This document shows positions 38,564 through 47,775 of a stretch of DNA of 64,000 bases, piece by piece. The number at the start of each line of letters is the position of its first letter. Position 1 is the stretch's first letter. Below the pieces are notes generated by a model. That model was not told the DNA's origin. It saw only the letters and a program-made list of their open reading frames with translations, and made no database searches. Origin of the DNA: Curtobacterium sp. ZW137 (GTDB lineage Bacteria; Actinomycetota; Actinomycetes; Actinomycetales; Microbacteriaceae); the NCBI RefSeq assembly GCF_003762905.1, contig NZ_RJKS01000001.1, positions 186,001-250,000 of the forward strand. Direction: 5' to 3'. The translations under genes and the position numbers were made by a program.

Positions 38564-40237
38564 CTAGCGGAGCACGCGCTCGAGTGCCTCGCCGTTCGCT
38601 TCGAAATCGAACTCCCAAGCGGAATGGAACGCCTCGAGAGAGAACTTGCCCCGGGGGTGCTGCTCGTCGGCGCGTGACCAGAAGTAGTGGAATTCGTCCG
38701 CGAGTACGGAGGCGTACATGTGTTCGTTGCGGGCGGTGTACGCGTCATGAGACAGCAGGAGCACCTTGTCAAGGTGCTCTGCGAAGAGCATGTTGAACAT
38801 GCCGGAGCCCGCGAGCCCAGCGACGGTTGTCGCGTTGCCGAACACGGTTGCTTGCTCCTCTGTTGTCAAGGCCTCTGGATAGACGATCGCAAAGCCACGA
38901 TCGGCGAAATAGCTCTCCACCTCCTCGATGTTCCGACATGCACGGTTGACTGTGGTGAACTTCCGTGACACGAAGATCTTCTTCGCCGCGTCAGGCGACG
39001 AATGGACGAGTGCGGCACGGAGCTTCGACCACGTGGCTGGGACCACGGGGTGGACGTAATGCCAGCCGCCGTTCTGCCAGCCTTGCGACGCGCTGACGAA
39101 CCGATCGACGGTGACATTGCGGTGCTCCCAGTGGATGTCGGACTCGACGATTCCTGCCGCTTCGAAGAGGGTCCGCTCGAACGAAGGAACATAGTCCTTG
39201 CTGGGTACGCGATAGATCGCTTTCAGGCCAGGATCTCGATCCTTTGCCTCATCCCAGCCCCAGACCTTCGACAACGACTCCGTGACAACATGGCCGAAGT
39301 GACCGGGTACCGCGCAGGTCAGGTCGTAGTAGGTCCCCTCAAGACGTTCGGTCGGCTTGTCTTCCGGGTTGAGCGCTGCAACACCTTCGTTGAGGTTAAC
39401 CAGACGGTCGTTCCAAGCCCGCCAGGGGTGTTTGAAGGAGCTCGGAAGCACGGTGGTTCCGTTCACCGCCAACATCGCATCCTTCAGGTGCGTCGGCCCT
39501 CGAAACTCCCGCAATGTAAGCGTCGGGTACTTCATCGCCTGGGCGGGGATTCGGGGCTTGGCCAACGTGCCGTGGGACTCGACGTGCAAATCGCCGCGGC
39601 CAACGCCGGACTTTCGGCTGCCGAGTAACCGAACGTTGTTGGCGCCGAGCCGCGTTGGCAGGATTGCCATCGCATCTTCGTCTTTGACCTTGACGAGGTG
39701 ATCTCGGTTCTTCACCGTGATCGAATAACCGTGACTGTCGACCGTCAGCCCTGAGGAGGCTTGAAGTTCCTCGATCTCTGCCGGACTGATCCTCCGAGCG
39801 CTCAATGATTCAAGGCCCGCAGCCCAGGCGCTGGAGATGGTGGTGACCGGGGCGATGAAGTAGCCGCCAGCAGTCACGTGGAAAAAGAATCGCTGCCAAC
39901 GTTGCAGGCGATCCGGGAGCGACTCGGCTTCCTCATCAATCACGGCGGCCACAGGCCCAATCGAGGCGATGTACTCCTCCATCGCGTCATTCGACGTCGC
40001 GGCGAACTTCGTGATGCCTTCGATGCCAGGGATCACCTCGTGAGGGGTGATGACGTGAAGTCTGAACTGGAACGCGCTACGCCAGGCCGCGAGGGTCTCA
40101 CGGGTTTGGTAGCCAGCGATCAGGACCACAGGGCGCTGTAGCTCCTGGAGCGGCTGTGCGTGTTCGCTGATGAAACGGTCCAGAGAGGACTGACGTCGAC
40201 GCCAGCTTCGAGTTTTGGTCGCCCCAACTGAAGTCAT
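38564..40237 (-). CDS. Glycosyltransferase family 61 (DUF563) protein
   Basis: 557 residues. The C-terminal 300 residues show the GT61/DUF563 pattern: GHFGHVVTESLSKVWGW, KIFVSRKFTTVNRACRNIEE, and GLAGSGMFNMLFAEHLDKVL. The N-terminal 250 residues are not recognised. The ATG at 40237 has no Shine-Dalgarno sequence but a TAACCT -10 seven bases upstream, hence probably leaderless. Codon use is richer in A/T-ending codons than the core genes, like the next two genes, a sign of transfer. Confidence 0.8.
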   Translation of the reverse strand: MTSVGATKTRSWRRRQSSLDRFISEHAQPLQELQRPVVLIAGYQTRETLAAWRSAFQFRLHVITPHEVIPGIEGITKFAATSNDAMEEYIASIGPVAAVIDEEAESLPDRLQRWQRFFFHVTAGGYFIAPVTTISSAWAAGLESLSARRISPAEIEELQASSGLTVDSHGYSITVKNRDHLVKVKDEDAMAILPTRLGANNVRLLGSRKSGVGRGDLHVESHGTLAKPRIPAQAMKYPTLTLREFRGPTHLKDAMLAVNGTTVLPSSFKHPWRAWNDRLVNLNEGVAALNPEDKPTERLEGTYYDLTCAVPGHFGHVVTESLSKVWGWDEAKDRDPGLKAIYRVPSKDYVPSFERTLFEAAGIVESDIHWEHRNVTVDRFVSASQGWQNGGWHYVHPVVPATWSKLRAALVHSSPDAAKKIFVSRKFTTVNRACRNIEEVESYFADRGFAIVYPEALTTEEQATVFGNATTVAGLAGSGMFNMLFAEHLDKVLLLSHDAYTARNEHMYASVLADEFHYFWSRADEQHPRGKFSLEAFHSAWEFDFEANGEALERVLR

Positions 40238-40244
40238 ACTCAGG

Positions 40245-40250
40245 AGGTTA
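40245..40250 (-). promoter_or_regulatory. -10 element of a leaderless promoter (GT61)
   Basis: TAACCT on the minus strand, 7 bases from the ATG at 40237. Confidence 0.45.
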
Positions 40251-40320
40251 CCCGAGTATCAAGTGCTCAGCGACATCGCCAGGCCTGAAGCTGAGCAGAT
40301 GTCGACACACCGCACGCGTC

Positions 40321-41997
40321 TCACTTCTGGCGGCGAACGAGCCCTGCCAGCTTGTCAACCAACCTGGTGATCCGGCGGTCGCGATACCTCTGGACTTCCG
40401 CCCGGAATTGGCGGGCGGAAGTCCGCCAGGCGTCCCGCTCCTCCGTCGCCTGATCCAGCTCTGTCCGTGAAGAGGCGGCCGCTTCCCGAGCCTCGGTCAA
40501 GGCTGATTGCAGTGACCGGATTTGTTCAAGGCCTCTGTGGACTTCTTCTTCACGCTGCTTCATCATCCCTTCAACCGTTCGGGTTCGAGCCTTTTGGTCG
40601 TCGATTGCCTTCGAAGCGGATTGACGCTCGGTCTCGAGGGTCTCGCGACACCAGGCCAGTGACTCATCGGCGACCCCGCGAGCCGTCGCTTCGTTGGCGA
40701 GGTAGTGCGCGAACGAGCGGAGGGCGGGAACCGGGTGCGCGACGATGGGATCCGGTAGTTCGACGAACCCCGAGACTCGTTCTGATGAGGACGCGTCGGC
40801 CACGATCGTGTCCCACCACGTCCGTTGATTCTCTTTCCTCGCCGCTGATGCTGCTGCGAGACGTCCCTTGTGTTCGCCGGAGCGCAGAGTCTCGAGGATG
40901 ACTTCGGTGATTGCCTCCGGGTCGGAGACGGCCGACACGGGCATGACGAGATCCGCTCCGCCGAGCTGTCGCGCTGCCCCGCGCATCCGGTTCCACGTGT
41001 ACGCAGTGTGCGCGAGCCCAAATCCGATCAAGCCCAATTGGCCGGCGAACACAATTGGGTGGTAGCGCGTTGAGATCGAGAACTCAGCGTCCGCCATGAT
41101 GTCAAGCACATCTTTCGATCGAAGCAAAGGGAGCGCATGGATGACCAACGAGTCCTTCGCGATCTCGTCGTGCGACACGATGTCGTCCTTCGGCCTTTCG
41201 ATGTCGAAGGAGCCCGCGTGCGGCACGAGGACAGCATGGCAGTCAAGGGCGGTGCTCAGTGTTTCGAGCAGCGTACGGATCTGGCCGTAGTACCGAGGTA
41301 TCTCGGACTCCGCAATCCAACTGGGACGTTCAAAGCTCGCGACGAAGTACCGAGCGGGCAGGCTGTCTCGAGCCACCGCTGGAACGGAGTTGCGTTCGAG
41401 CAACAGAGCGTCGTCGCCCGTGTAGCAAACACGCTGGCTGCTCGTCGACAGCGCGATGGCGTTTTCGAAAGAAGCCCGCTCTCGGAGACCGAACCAGCGG
41501 GCGGAGTCGATAATCTCCCGAATCGCGGGTAGGTCTGCCGGGCGGTAGGTAGCACCGAGTGACTGGCTGCTGATGTAGACCGGGCGCCCGAAGTGCCGAG
41601 CGACCCGGACCAGCGCGAGCCGCTCGTAGAGCTGGTGCACGAACGTGCTGGTGAGGTTGCCCCCGCCCGCGATCAGCACGAAGTCGGAGTCGTACACCGC
41701 GTCGTAGACGTCCGTGGCGGGGCCGTCGCCTCGCACGTACCCTTCGAGCGGTGTGAGTACTTTCCGGAGGTGGCTGTCTTGCCACGCACGCGGCCACCTG
41801 AGCTTGAAGTGGAATCTGGGTACTGCTTTCGTGCCGTGTACCGCTGACGCCGTGCTTGCATCTGCGGCGATCAACGTCACGTCAGTCACGCCCCGAAGCC
41901 GAAGTTGTTCGACTGCCGCCTCGGTCATGGCTTCGTCGCCGACGTGGTAAAGATCGGGCCACCCGATGTCACCCATGATAACCGCTCGCTTTGTCAC
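40321..41997 (-). CDS. Polysaccharide pyruvyltransferase family protein with coiled-coil tail
   Basis: 558 residues. The first 400 belong to the pyruvyltransferase (CsaB/WcaK-like) family: MGDIGWPDLYHVGDEAM, DSDFVLIAGGGNLTSTF, PVYISSQSLGATY, YTGDDALLLER, FSISTRYHPIVFAGQLGL. They add ketal pyruvate to a sugar from phosphoenolpyruvate, putting negative charge on wall polymers. Residues about 455-545 are a highly charged coiled coil (RTVEGMMKQREEEVHRGLEQ) not part of the family. GTG at 41997 overlaps the acyltransferase stop by 4 bases and has an AAGGTGAG site. Confidence 0.83.
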   Translation of the reverse strand: MTKRAVIMGDIGWPDLYHVGDEAMTEAAVEQLRLRGVTDVTLIAADASTASAVHGTKAVPRFHFKLRWPRAWQDSHLRKVLTPLEGYVRGDGPATDVYDAVYDSDFVLIAGGGNLTSTFVHQLYERLALVRVARHFGRPVYISSQSLGATYRPADLPAIREIIDSARWFGLRERASFENAIALSTSSQRVCYTGDDALLLERNSVPAVARDSLPARYFVASFERPSWIAESEIPRYYGQIRTLLETLSTALDCHAVLVPHAGSFDIERPKDDIVSHDEIAKDSLVIHALPLLRSKDVLDIMADAEFSISTRYHPIVFAGQLGLIGFGLAHTAYTWNRMRGAARQLGGADLVMPVSAVSDPEAITEVILETLRSGEHKGRLAAASAARKENQRTWWDTIVADASSSERVSGFVELPDPIVAHPVPALRSFAHYLANEATARGVADESLAWCRETLETERQSASKAIDDQKARTRTVEGMMKQREEEVHRGLEQIRSLQSALTEAREAAASSRTELDQATEERDAWRTSARQFRAEVQRYRDRRITRLVDKLAGLVRRQK

Positions 41998-43145
41998 GAT
42001 TGGCTCACCTTGAGGTTTTCAGCAGTGGTCGTACCGGTTGGACGCGTCGATCCGCTCATCGCGGGGGCAAGGCCTGCGGTTAGTCTTCGGCGGAGGACGG
42101 GCCCGCCGGGCCGCTCGACAAGGAAATGGACAGCGGCAGCAAGACCAAGGGCGATTGCCGCGGCAAGCAGAGCCGCAGGAAACCAGCCCAGCTGCTGTGT
42201 GTGCTCGATGACCGCCCAGCCGATCTGTTCATGCAGCAGGTAAAGGGGATACGTCAGCGCTCCGAGGACCGAGAGCCACTTCCAGTTCACGCGGCGAAGC
42301 GGGGTCATCGTGACCAACGCAACGGCGACGAAGCACAGAAGGACACAGCCGATCGCGGCAAGGGACGGGACGCCGCTTCCCGTTGTGCCGAGGATCCGTT
42401 GTGCGGCTTCCGGCGCGGAAGTTGCGAGAGCGAGGAGGAGATCGGTGCCCACGGCTAGCCACCGGACGAACTCGTGTCCGTTCCGGATGATCACGAAGAG
42501 CATCATTCCCCCGGCGAACAAGGCCGCGTGTTGCCAAACGAGCACGTACGCGACGAAGTCAAGGTGCGTCTTCTCCGCGATCGCGGCCACGACCGGCCAT
42601 AGGACTGAGAAAGCAATCAAACGACGCTCTGAAATACCGACGATGACGAACACCGCCATCAGCGCGTAGAACCGCATCTCGACCCACAGCGTCCAGTAGA
42701 CGCCGTCGATGTGGGGAACGTTGAACGCTTCCTGCGCCATGGTGAGATTGATCAGGACATCGCTGGTGGTGAACCAATGCGCGCCGTTGAAGACGAGCAC
42801 GCCGGCGGTGAGGAGGACACAGACCCAGTAGGCGGGGTACAGCCGAGAGACCCGGGAAGACACGAACTGATGGAGCGGGCGCCCCCAGGCCGTCATGAGG
42901 ATCACGAATCCGCTGATCACGAAGAACAGGTCGACGCCGAAAACGCCGTACTTCGTGAGGTCAAAGACCGCCGGTGACTGCTCGGAAACCGGGGTGGCCC
43001 AGGCATCCGTCTTCCGAGCAGTGAAGTGGAAGGCGACAACCGTGAGGGCGGCAGCGAAACGCAATCCGTCGAGGAGCGCGAACCGTCCCGCATTCCGCTC
43101 GGGAACACGAGGACGCGCCAACGCTGGCGGGGAGAGCTCGACCAT
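41994..43145 (-). CDS. Acyltransferase 3 family (OafA-like) membrane O-acyltransferase
   Basis: 383 residues, about ten membrane helices. Family marks: ALLDGLRFAAALTVVAFHF with the conserved His, FGVDLFFVISGFVI, the arginine-rich RVSRLYPAYW, and YWTLWVEMRFY. Such proteins acetylate or otherwise acylate sugars of surface polymers. ATG at 43145 chosen by homology of the first helix; the frame is open further upstream but without family sequence. Followed by, and coupled to, the pyruvyltransferase gene. Confidence 0.88.
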   Translation of the reverse strand: MVELSPPALARPRVPERNAGRFALLDGLRFAAALTVVAFHFTARKTDAWATPVSEQSPAVFDLTKYGVFGVDLFFVISGFVILMTAWGRPLHQFVSSRVSRLYPAYWVCVLLTAGVLVFNGAHWFTTSDVLINLTMAQEAFNVPHIDGVYWTLWVEMRFYALMAVFVIVGISERRLIAFSVLWPVVAAIAEKTHLDFVAYVLVWQHAALFAGGMMLFVIIRNGHEFVRWLAVGTDLLLALATSAPEAAQRILGTTGSGVPSLAAIGCVLLCFVAVALVTMTPLRRVNWKWLSVLGALTYPLYLLHEQIGWAVIEHTQQLGWFPAALLAAAIALGLAAAVHFLVERPGGPVLRRRLTAGLAPAMSGSTRPTGTTTAENLKVSQS

Positions 43146-43305
43146 GCTGTGGAACACCTTCACTCGAACGATCTGGAACTGACCGCCTCGCGTCACGAAG
43201 CACGCGAGTGCGCCAGACGGAGTGCTCGTCGATCTTAGAGGTCGTCGGCAGACCGATCGGGCCGGGAGCAGGGCGAGGATGTCTCGACGTAGGTCTGTGT
43301 GTGGG

Positions 43306-43311
43306 TAGAGT
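43306..43311 (+). promoter_or_regulatory. -10 element for the GT2/glycerophosphotransferase gene
   Basis: TAGAGT 35 bases ahead of the GTG at 43347, which has a GGGGAG ribosome binding site at about 43338-43343. The 43146-43346 gap separates divergent genes and shows no other feature. Confidence 0.4.
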
Positions 43312-43346
43312 GCTAGCGCCCGAACGCCATCTCGATAGGGGAGCAC

Positions 43347-46064
43347 GTGCCCGCCAACCGACGTCCGTTGATCAGCGCTGTGGTCCCCACCTACAACGTT
43401 GCGGATTACCTTCCCGCCTTCCTCGATTCGATCCAGGCCCAGACATCCGACATGGCTTCTGTCGAGATCATTGTCGTCATCGACGGTTCGCCTGACGACA
43501 GCGCGAGCATCGTCCGCGAGTGGGCATCGCAGCGTTCGCTGAACGTCAACATCATCGAGCAGGAGAACCAGGGACTCTCTGGTGCGCGGAACACGGGTCT
43601 CGCCGCAGCACAGGGAGAGTGGGTGACGTTCCCGGATCCGGACGACGAGCTCGACCCCCAGTACTTCGAGGAAGTCGAGAAGTTCCTTCGCCTCCATGGG
43701 CGTGCGGATGCACTGCACCCGGTCAACCTGGCCGCGGCGCACCAGCTTCGACTGACGCCCGCCGGCGAGATCGTAGACAACCACCCGCAGCGAACGCGTT
43801 TCAAGCTGGGATCGCGAATCGTCGACATGGCGGTGGAGCCGATCATCCAGCTCTCCGTCAACTCGTCCTTCATCCGCGTTGACCTCCTCCGTGAGAAGGG
43901 CATCGAATTCGATGGGCGAGTTCGACCGACGTTCGAGGACGGGCACCTGACTGCTCGCTACCTCCTGGAGACCGGGAGCCACCATCTCGGGCTCATGGCC
44001 TCAGCGAAGTACCGATACCGTCTGCGGGGAGACGGGAGCTCACTCGTCGAAGGTGGCTTCAGCAAGCCCGAGAAGTACACGAACCAGGTGGAGTTCGGCT
44101 ACTTGGATCTGCTGGAGCGCGCCACGGCGCAGCTCGGGCGTGCTCCACGCTGGCTGGAGAACACAGTGCTCTACGACCTGCACTGGTACTTCAAGGGTGA
44201 GCAGTCAGTGCATTCGACCACCGCGAGCGCACCACTCGAGACTCTCCCGCGCTTCCACGAACTCGTCGAACGCATACTCAGCCTGCTCTCCGAAGACGCC
44301 GTGCGGAGCTTTGACGTCACCGGCATGGAGTTCGCCGTGCGTCATGCGCTGATGTACGGGTACGACGACGTTCCGTTGCGCCACGACTGGGTCAAGCTGT
44401 CGGACGTCGATGAGCGCCGACAGCAGATGAAGGTCTCGTACTGGTTCACGGGACCTGTGCCGGAAGAGCGGTTCGAACTCGACGCCGAAGACGCCGGGCC
44501 CATACACGAGACGGTGCGCGACTACACGTTCTTCGGCCGCGTGCTCATGCGAGAACGGCATCTCTGGTTCCCGCGCGGTCGGCGCTTGGAGATGTGGCTC
44601 GACGGGCAGAAGGTGCACTTCACCCGGTGGAACCAGAACGGTCACCCCGACGCGCTGACTCCGGCGCTCATCGACCCGCAGATCCGTGCCATCCGGCGCC
44701 GCGTTCGCGCGGACTTCTCTCCGTCCACGGGGCTGAAGGCTCATGCTCGGGCACGAGCCGGCAAGCTCGTTCGAGACCTGCGCAACAAGTGGTCTGACAG
44801 AGGGATCACCGACGAGGCCATGCAGTGGCTCGTCCGGAGCCCGAAGATCCGCCGCCAGTTCGAGCACGCCTGGGTGTTCATGGATCGAGACACCGATGCG
44901 AACGACAACGCCGAGCACCTGTACCGGTGGGTGCGGAAGAACCGCCCAGAGGTCAACGCCTGGTTCGTACTCCGGCGGGACTCGGCGGACTGGGACCGAC
45001 TCGAGCGCGAGGGCTTCCGACTTGTCGAGCCGAACACGACGCGTTGGAAGCTCCTGCTCCTCCACGCTGACCACCTTGCGTCGTCCCACGCGGACCACTA
45101 CGTGACCGATCCCCTCGATCGGCGCCGGTACGGTCGTCATGCCTTCCGCTTCACGTTCCTCCAGCACGGTGTCATCAACTACGACATGTCTCGGTGGCTG
45201 AGCTGGAAGGGGTTCGATCGGTTCGTCACAACTACGCGCGCTGAGTTCGATGCGATCGCCGGACACGGTCCGTACTCGTTCTCGTCGCATGAGGTCGTGC
45301 TCACGGGCCTGCCCCGGCACGACGCGCTCCAGCAGAAGCGCGAGGAAAGCACGGTCCGCGACCTGATCGTCATCATGCCGACCTGGCGGCAGTGGCTCCT
45401 CGGGGACCGTATCGGCACGTCGAACGACCGTAAGCGGATTCCCGACTTCCGATCGACCGAGTACGCGCAGATGTACGAAGCGCTCCTCAATTCGGAAGAA
45501 CTCGCCGAGCTGGCTCGTGAGACGGGAAAGCGAATCGCGTTCATGCCGCACCCCAACGTGCGTCAGTACCTTTCCGAGTTCGAGCTCCCGGCCCACGTCC
45601 AGCTGTTCAGCTTCGCCGACCAGAACGTACAGGACGTGATCGCTCGTGCAGCTGCCTTCGTCACCGACTACTCCTCGCTCGGTTTCGAAGCTGCGTTCGT
45701 CGACGTGCCCTTGACGTACTTCCAGTTCGATTCAGAGCGGTTCTTCGACGGAACGCATGTCGGGCGACGCGGATACTTCGACTACGAGCGCGACGGGTTC
45801 GGACCGATTGCTCGGGACGTGCCTGCGGTCATCGCCTCGATTCGAGAAGCCGCCGCAAACGACTGGGAGTCGCCGCGTCGCTATCGTGACCGCACGGCCG
45901 CAACCTTCCACACTCGCGACGGTGGGTCGTCCGAACGGGTCTTCCAAGCGATGCTCGGCTTGGATCGCCCCGAACACGCTCACGCCGAGGCTCCGCTCGC
46001 CGTCACGGTCGAGGAGGACGAATCGGCGACCGAGACGGACCAGCCGGCCGCAACGCAGTCGTGA
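43347..46064 (+). CDS. Two-domain GT2 glycosyltransferase / CDP-glycerol glycerophosphotransferase-like protein
   Basis: 905 residues. N-terminal GT-A domain (about 1-230): SAVVPTYNVADYLPAFLDSI, ENQGLSGARNTGLAAAQGEW, PDPDDELDP. The C-terminal part (about 500-870) is of the TagB/TagF type: ASSHADHYV, FLQHGVINYDMSRW, VLTGLPRHDAL, MPTWRQWL, FMPHPNVRQYL and VTDYSSLGFEAAFVDVPLTY. TagF enzymes transfer glycerol phosphate or ribitol phosphate units from CDP, making teichoic acids; here a fused hexosyl transferase suggests a repeat unit of sugar plus polyol phosphate. GTG start with GGGGAG. The acidic tail of 30 residues is unstructured. Confidence 0.88.
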   Translation: MPANRRPLISAVVPTYNVADYLPAFLDSIQAQTSDMASVEIIVVIDGSPDDSASIVREWASQRSLNVNIIEQENQGLSGARNTGLAAAQGEWVTFPDPDDELDPQYFEEVEKFLRLHGRADALHPVNLAAAHQLRLTPAGEIVDNHPQRTRFKLGSRIVDMAVEPIIQLSVNSSFIRVDLLREKGIEFDGRVRPTFEDGHLTARYLLETGSHHLGLMASAKYRYRLRGDGSSLVEGGFSKPEKYTNQVEFGYLDLLERATAQLGRAPRWLENTVLYDLHWYFKGEQSVHSTTASAPLETLPRFHELVERILSLLSEDAVRSFDVTGMEFAVRHALMYGYDDVPLRHDWVKLSDVDERRQQMKVSYWFTGPVPEERFELDAEDAGPIHETVRDYTFFGRVLMRERHLWFPRGRRLEMWLDGQKVHFTRWNQNGHPDALTPALIDPQIRAIRRRVRADFSPSTGLKAHARARAGKLVRDLRNKWSDRGITDEAMQWLVRSPKIRRQFEHAWVFMDRDTDANDNAEHLYRWVRKNRPEVNAWFVLRRDSADWDRLEREGFRLVEPNTTRWKLLLLHADHLASSHADHYVTDPLDRRRYGRHAFRFTFLQHGVINYDMSRWLSWKGFDRFVTTTRAEFDAIAGHGPYSFSSHEVVLTGLPRHDALQQKREESTVRDLIVIMPTWRQWLLGDRIGTSNDRKRIPDFRSTEYAQMYEALLNSEELAELARETGKRIAFMPHPNVRQYLSEFELPAHVQLFSFADQNVQDVIARAAAFVTDYSSLGFEAAFVDVPLTYFQFDSERFFDGTHVGRRGYFDYERDGFGPIARDVPAVIASIREAAANDWESPRRYRDRTAATFHTRDGGSSERVFQAMLGLDRPEHAHAEAPLAVTVEEDESATETDQPAATQS

Positions 46065-46090
46065 GTCGCTGAACGAGCGGGGACGGACTC

Positions 46091-47773
46091 GTGATCTCAG
46101 TCGTGGTGCCCGCGCACGACGCCGCTCCCTGGATCGAGCAAACACTCGAGAGCATCCAGGCGCAGGCGGTGCGCGCATGGGAGGTGATCGTCGTCGAGAA
46201 CGGTTCGGGAGATCGAACGGCTCCTATCGTCAGTGCTCTGGCAGCGAAGGACGATCGAATCCGGCTCGTTCGTTCCAACGCGACGACTGCTGCGGCCGCC
46301 CGAAACGAGGGCATTGCGCTCGCTACCGGCGAGTACCTCGTCTTTGCGGACTCCGACGACCTCGTCCCGGACGGCGCCTACAGCGCGATGCTGGCCTCCC
46401 TCGAGGCGAGCGGCTCCGACATGGTCATCGGCGACCACCTCAAGTTCTCCCCGACGGCGACGTGGAGTCCCACGAAGCGGTGGTACCCCTTCGACGCCGC
46501 GCGCACCGGTCTCGCACCCGACGAGGTCCCCGAACTGCTGTCAGGGCGCGCCTGCTGGAACCGGATGTTCCGCCGCTCGTTCTGGGACCGCGCAGAGCTC
46601 CGGTTCCCGGAGATCCCGAGCGTCGACGACATCGAACCGATGACTCGCGCGTTCGTCGCTGCGGAGACGATCGACGTCGTCCCGGACTGCGTCTATCTGT
46701 ACCGGGATCGCGGGGACACGTCGTCGCTCTCGCTCCGCGACGACGCCGAGACGACGGTCCGGTACCTCGAACAGGAACTCCGCTGCGCCGAGCTCGTTCA
46801 GGACCGTGCAGCCCTCCGCAGAGCACACGCGGAGGTCGTTCTCGACGCCGATGGTTGGGCGCACCTCAGCCGCTTCCTCGCGACAGCCCCGGACGAAACC
46901 GCGACCGGCACTGTGTCGGCGGCGCTCGATGACCTGGTCGCCGTGATCCCCCTCGACGGCATCGATGCCGTGGCGCCGGTTCGTCGCGCGCTCTGGATGC
47001 TCGTCCTCGCCGGGCGTTGGACGGAGGCCGCTGCCTTCGTCCAGGGTTCGCGTTCGGATGACGCTGCCGAGCGTCTGGACGCGTGGATCCAGGCCGTGCT
47101 CACCGCGGGAGCGTCGCAGGCGCACGGAGCAGACGTCGCACTCCTCGTCGAGCAGGGACTCGTCCCGGCGCTCATCAACGACGCCGACGCCGTCCCGGAG
47201 GCGTGGCTGGCCGAGCGCGTCGAAGCGCTCGCGTCGCTGCCGTTCGGAGCGCGGGATCCCGCAGAACCGGGCCTCCGCGCTGCGATGGTCGACGCGCTCA
47301 GGCGTGGCGACACGAAGTCCGTGGCCGAGGTGTCCCGGCTCCGCCGGTTCGTGCCGCTGGTGGTGAGTCGCGTGGAACCCACTGCCGAAGGGCTCGAACT
47401 GAGCGGGACCCTGACCGGGGACGTCGACGTTCCGGCCGTGAGCATCGTGCTGCATGCCGGCGGCATCCAGTCCACAGCGCCGATCCGAGCGGGGGAGGCC
47501 TCGCGGGCTGACGGCAGTCGAGCCTGGTCCGCACGCATCAGTGCGGATGGACTGGACGACGGCCGCTACGCCGTGTCGGTCCGGGGAGAGCGCTCCTCGG
47601 AGCTGCTGCCCGTCGTGACGGCGAGGATGCCGCTCCCTCCGCTCGACGCGGAGTTCCCGCTGCAGCCGCTCGCGGATCGGAAGAACGGCTGGCGCTTCCT
47701 CGTCGACCGCCGTCGACCGCCGCGCCGCGGGCTCGCCGGCGTGCTCGGGCGAGTCGGACGCCGACTCCGCTGA
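46091..47773 (+). CDS. Glycosyltransferase family 2 protein
   Basis: 560 residues. GT-A domain in the first 230: VISVVVPAHDAAPWIEQTLE, VIVVENGSGDRT, AAAARNEGIALATGEYLVFA, DSDDLVPDGAY. The remaining 330 residues, partly helical and Ala-rich, are not recognised; the end (about 445-520) may form a beta domain. GTG 26 bases downstream of the previous gene, so one transcript is likely. Ends 2 bases from the convergent GT4 gene. Confidence 0.85.
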   Translation: MISVVVPAHDAAPWIEQTLESIQAQAVRAWEVIVVENGSGDRTAPIVSALAAKDDRIRLVRSNATTAAAARNEGIALATGEYLVFADSDDLVPDGAYSAMLASLEASGSDMVIGDHLKFSPTATWSPTKRWYPFDAARTGLAPDEVPELLSGRACWNRMFRRSFWDRAELRFPEIPSVDDIEPMTRAFVAAETIDVVPDCVYLYRDRGDTSSLSLRDDAETTVRYLEQELRCAELVQDRAALRRAHAEVVLDADGWAHLSRFLATAPDETATGTVSAALDDLVAVIPLDGIDAVAPVRRALWMLVLAGRWTEAAAFVQGSRSDDAAERLDAWIQAVLTAGASQAHGADVALLVEQGLVPALINDADAVPEAWLAERVEALASLPFGARDPAEPGLRAAMVDALRRGDTKSVAEVSRLRRFVPLVVSRVEPTAEGLELSGTLTGDVDVPAVSIVLHAGGIQSTAPIRAGEASRADGSRAWSARISADGLDDGRYAVSVRGERSSELLPVVTARMPLPPLDAEFPLQPLADRKNGWRFLVDRRRPPRRGLAGVLGRVGRRLR

Positions 47774-47775
47774 CC

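Noticed and set aside
41994..43985. Acyltransferase extended to 43985
   Set aside because: The additional 280 codons are antisense to the GT2/glycerophosphotransferase gene and carry no family sequence.
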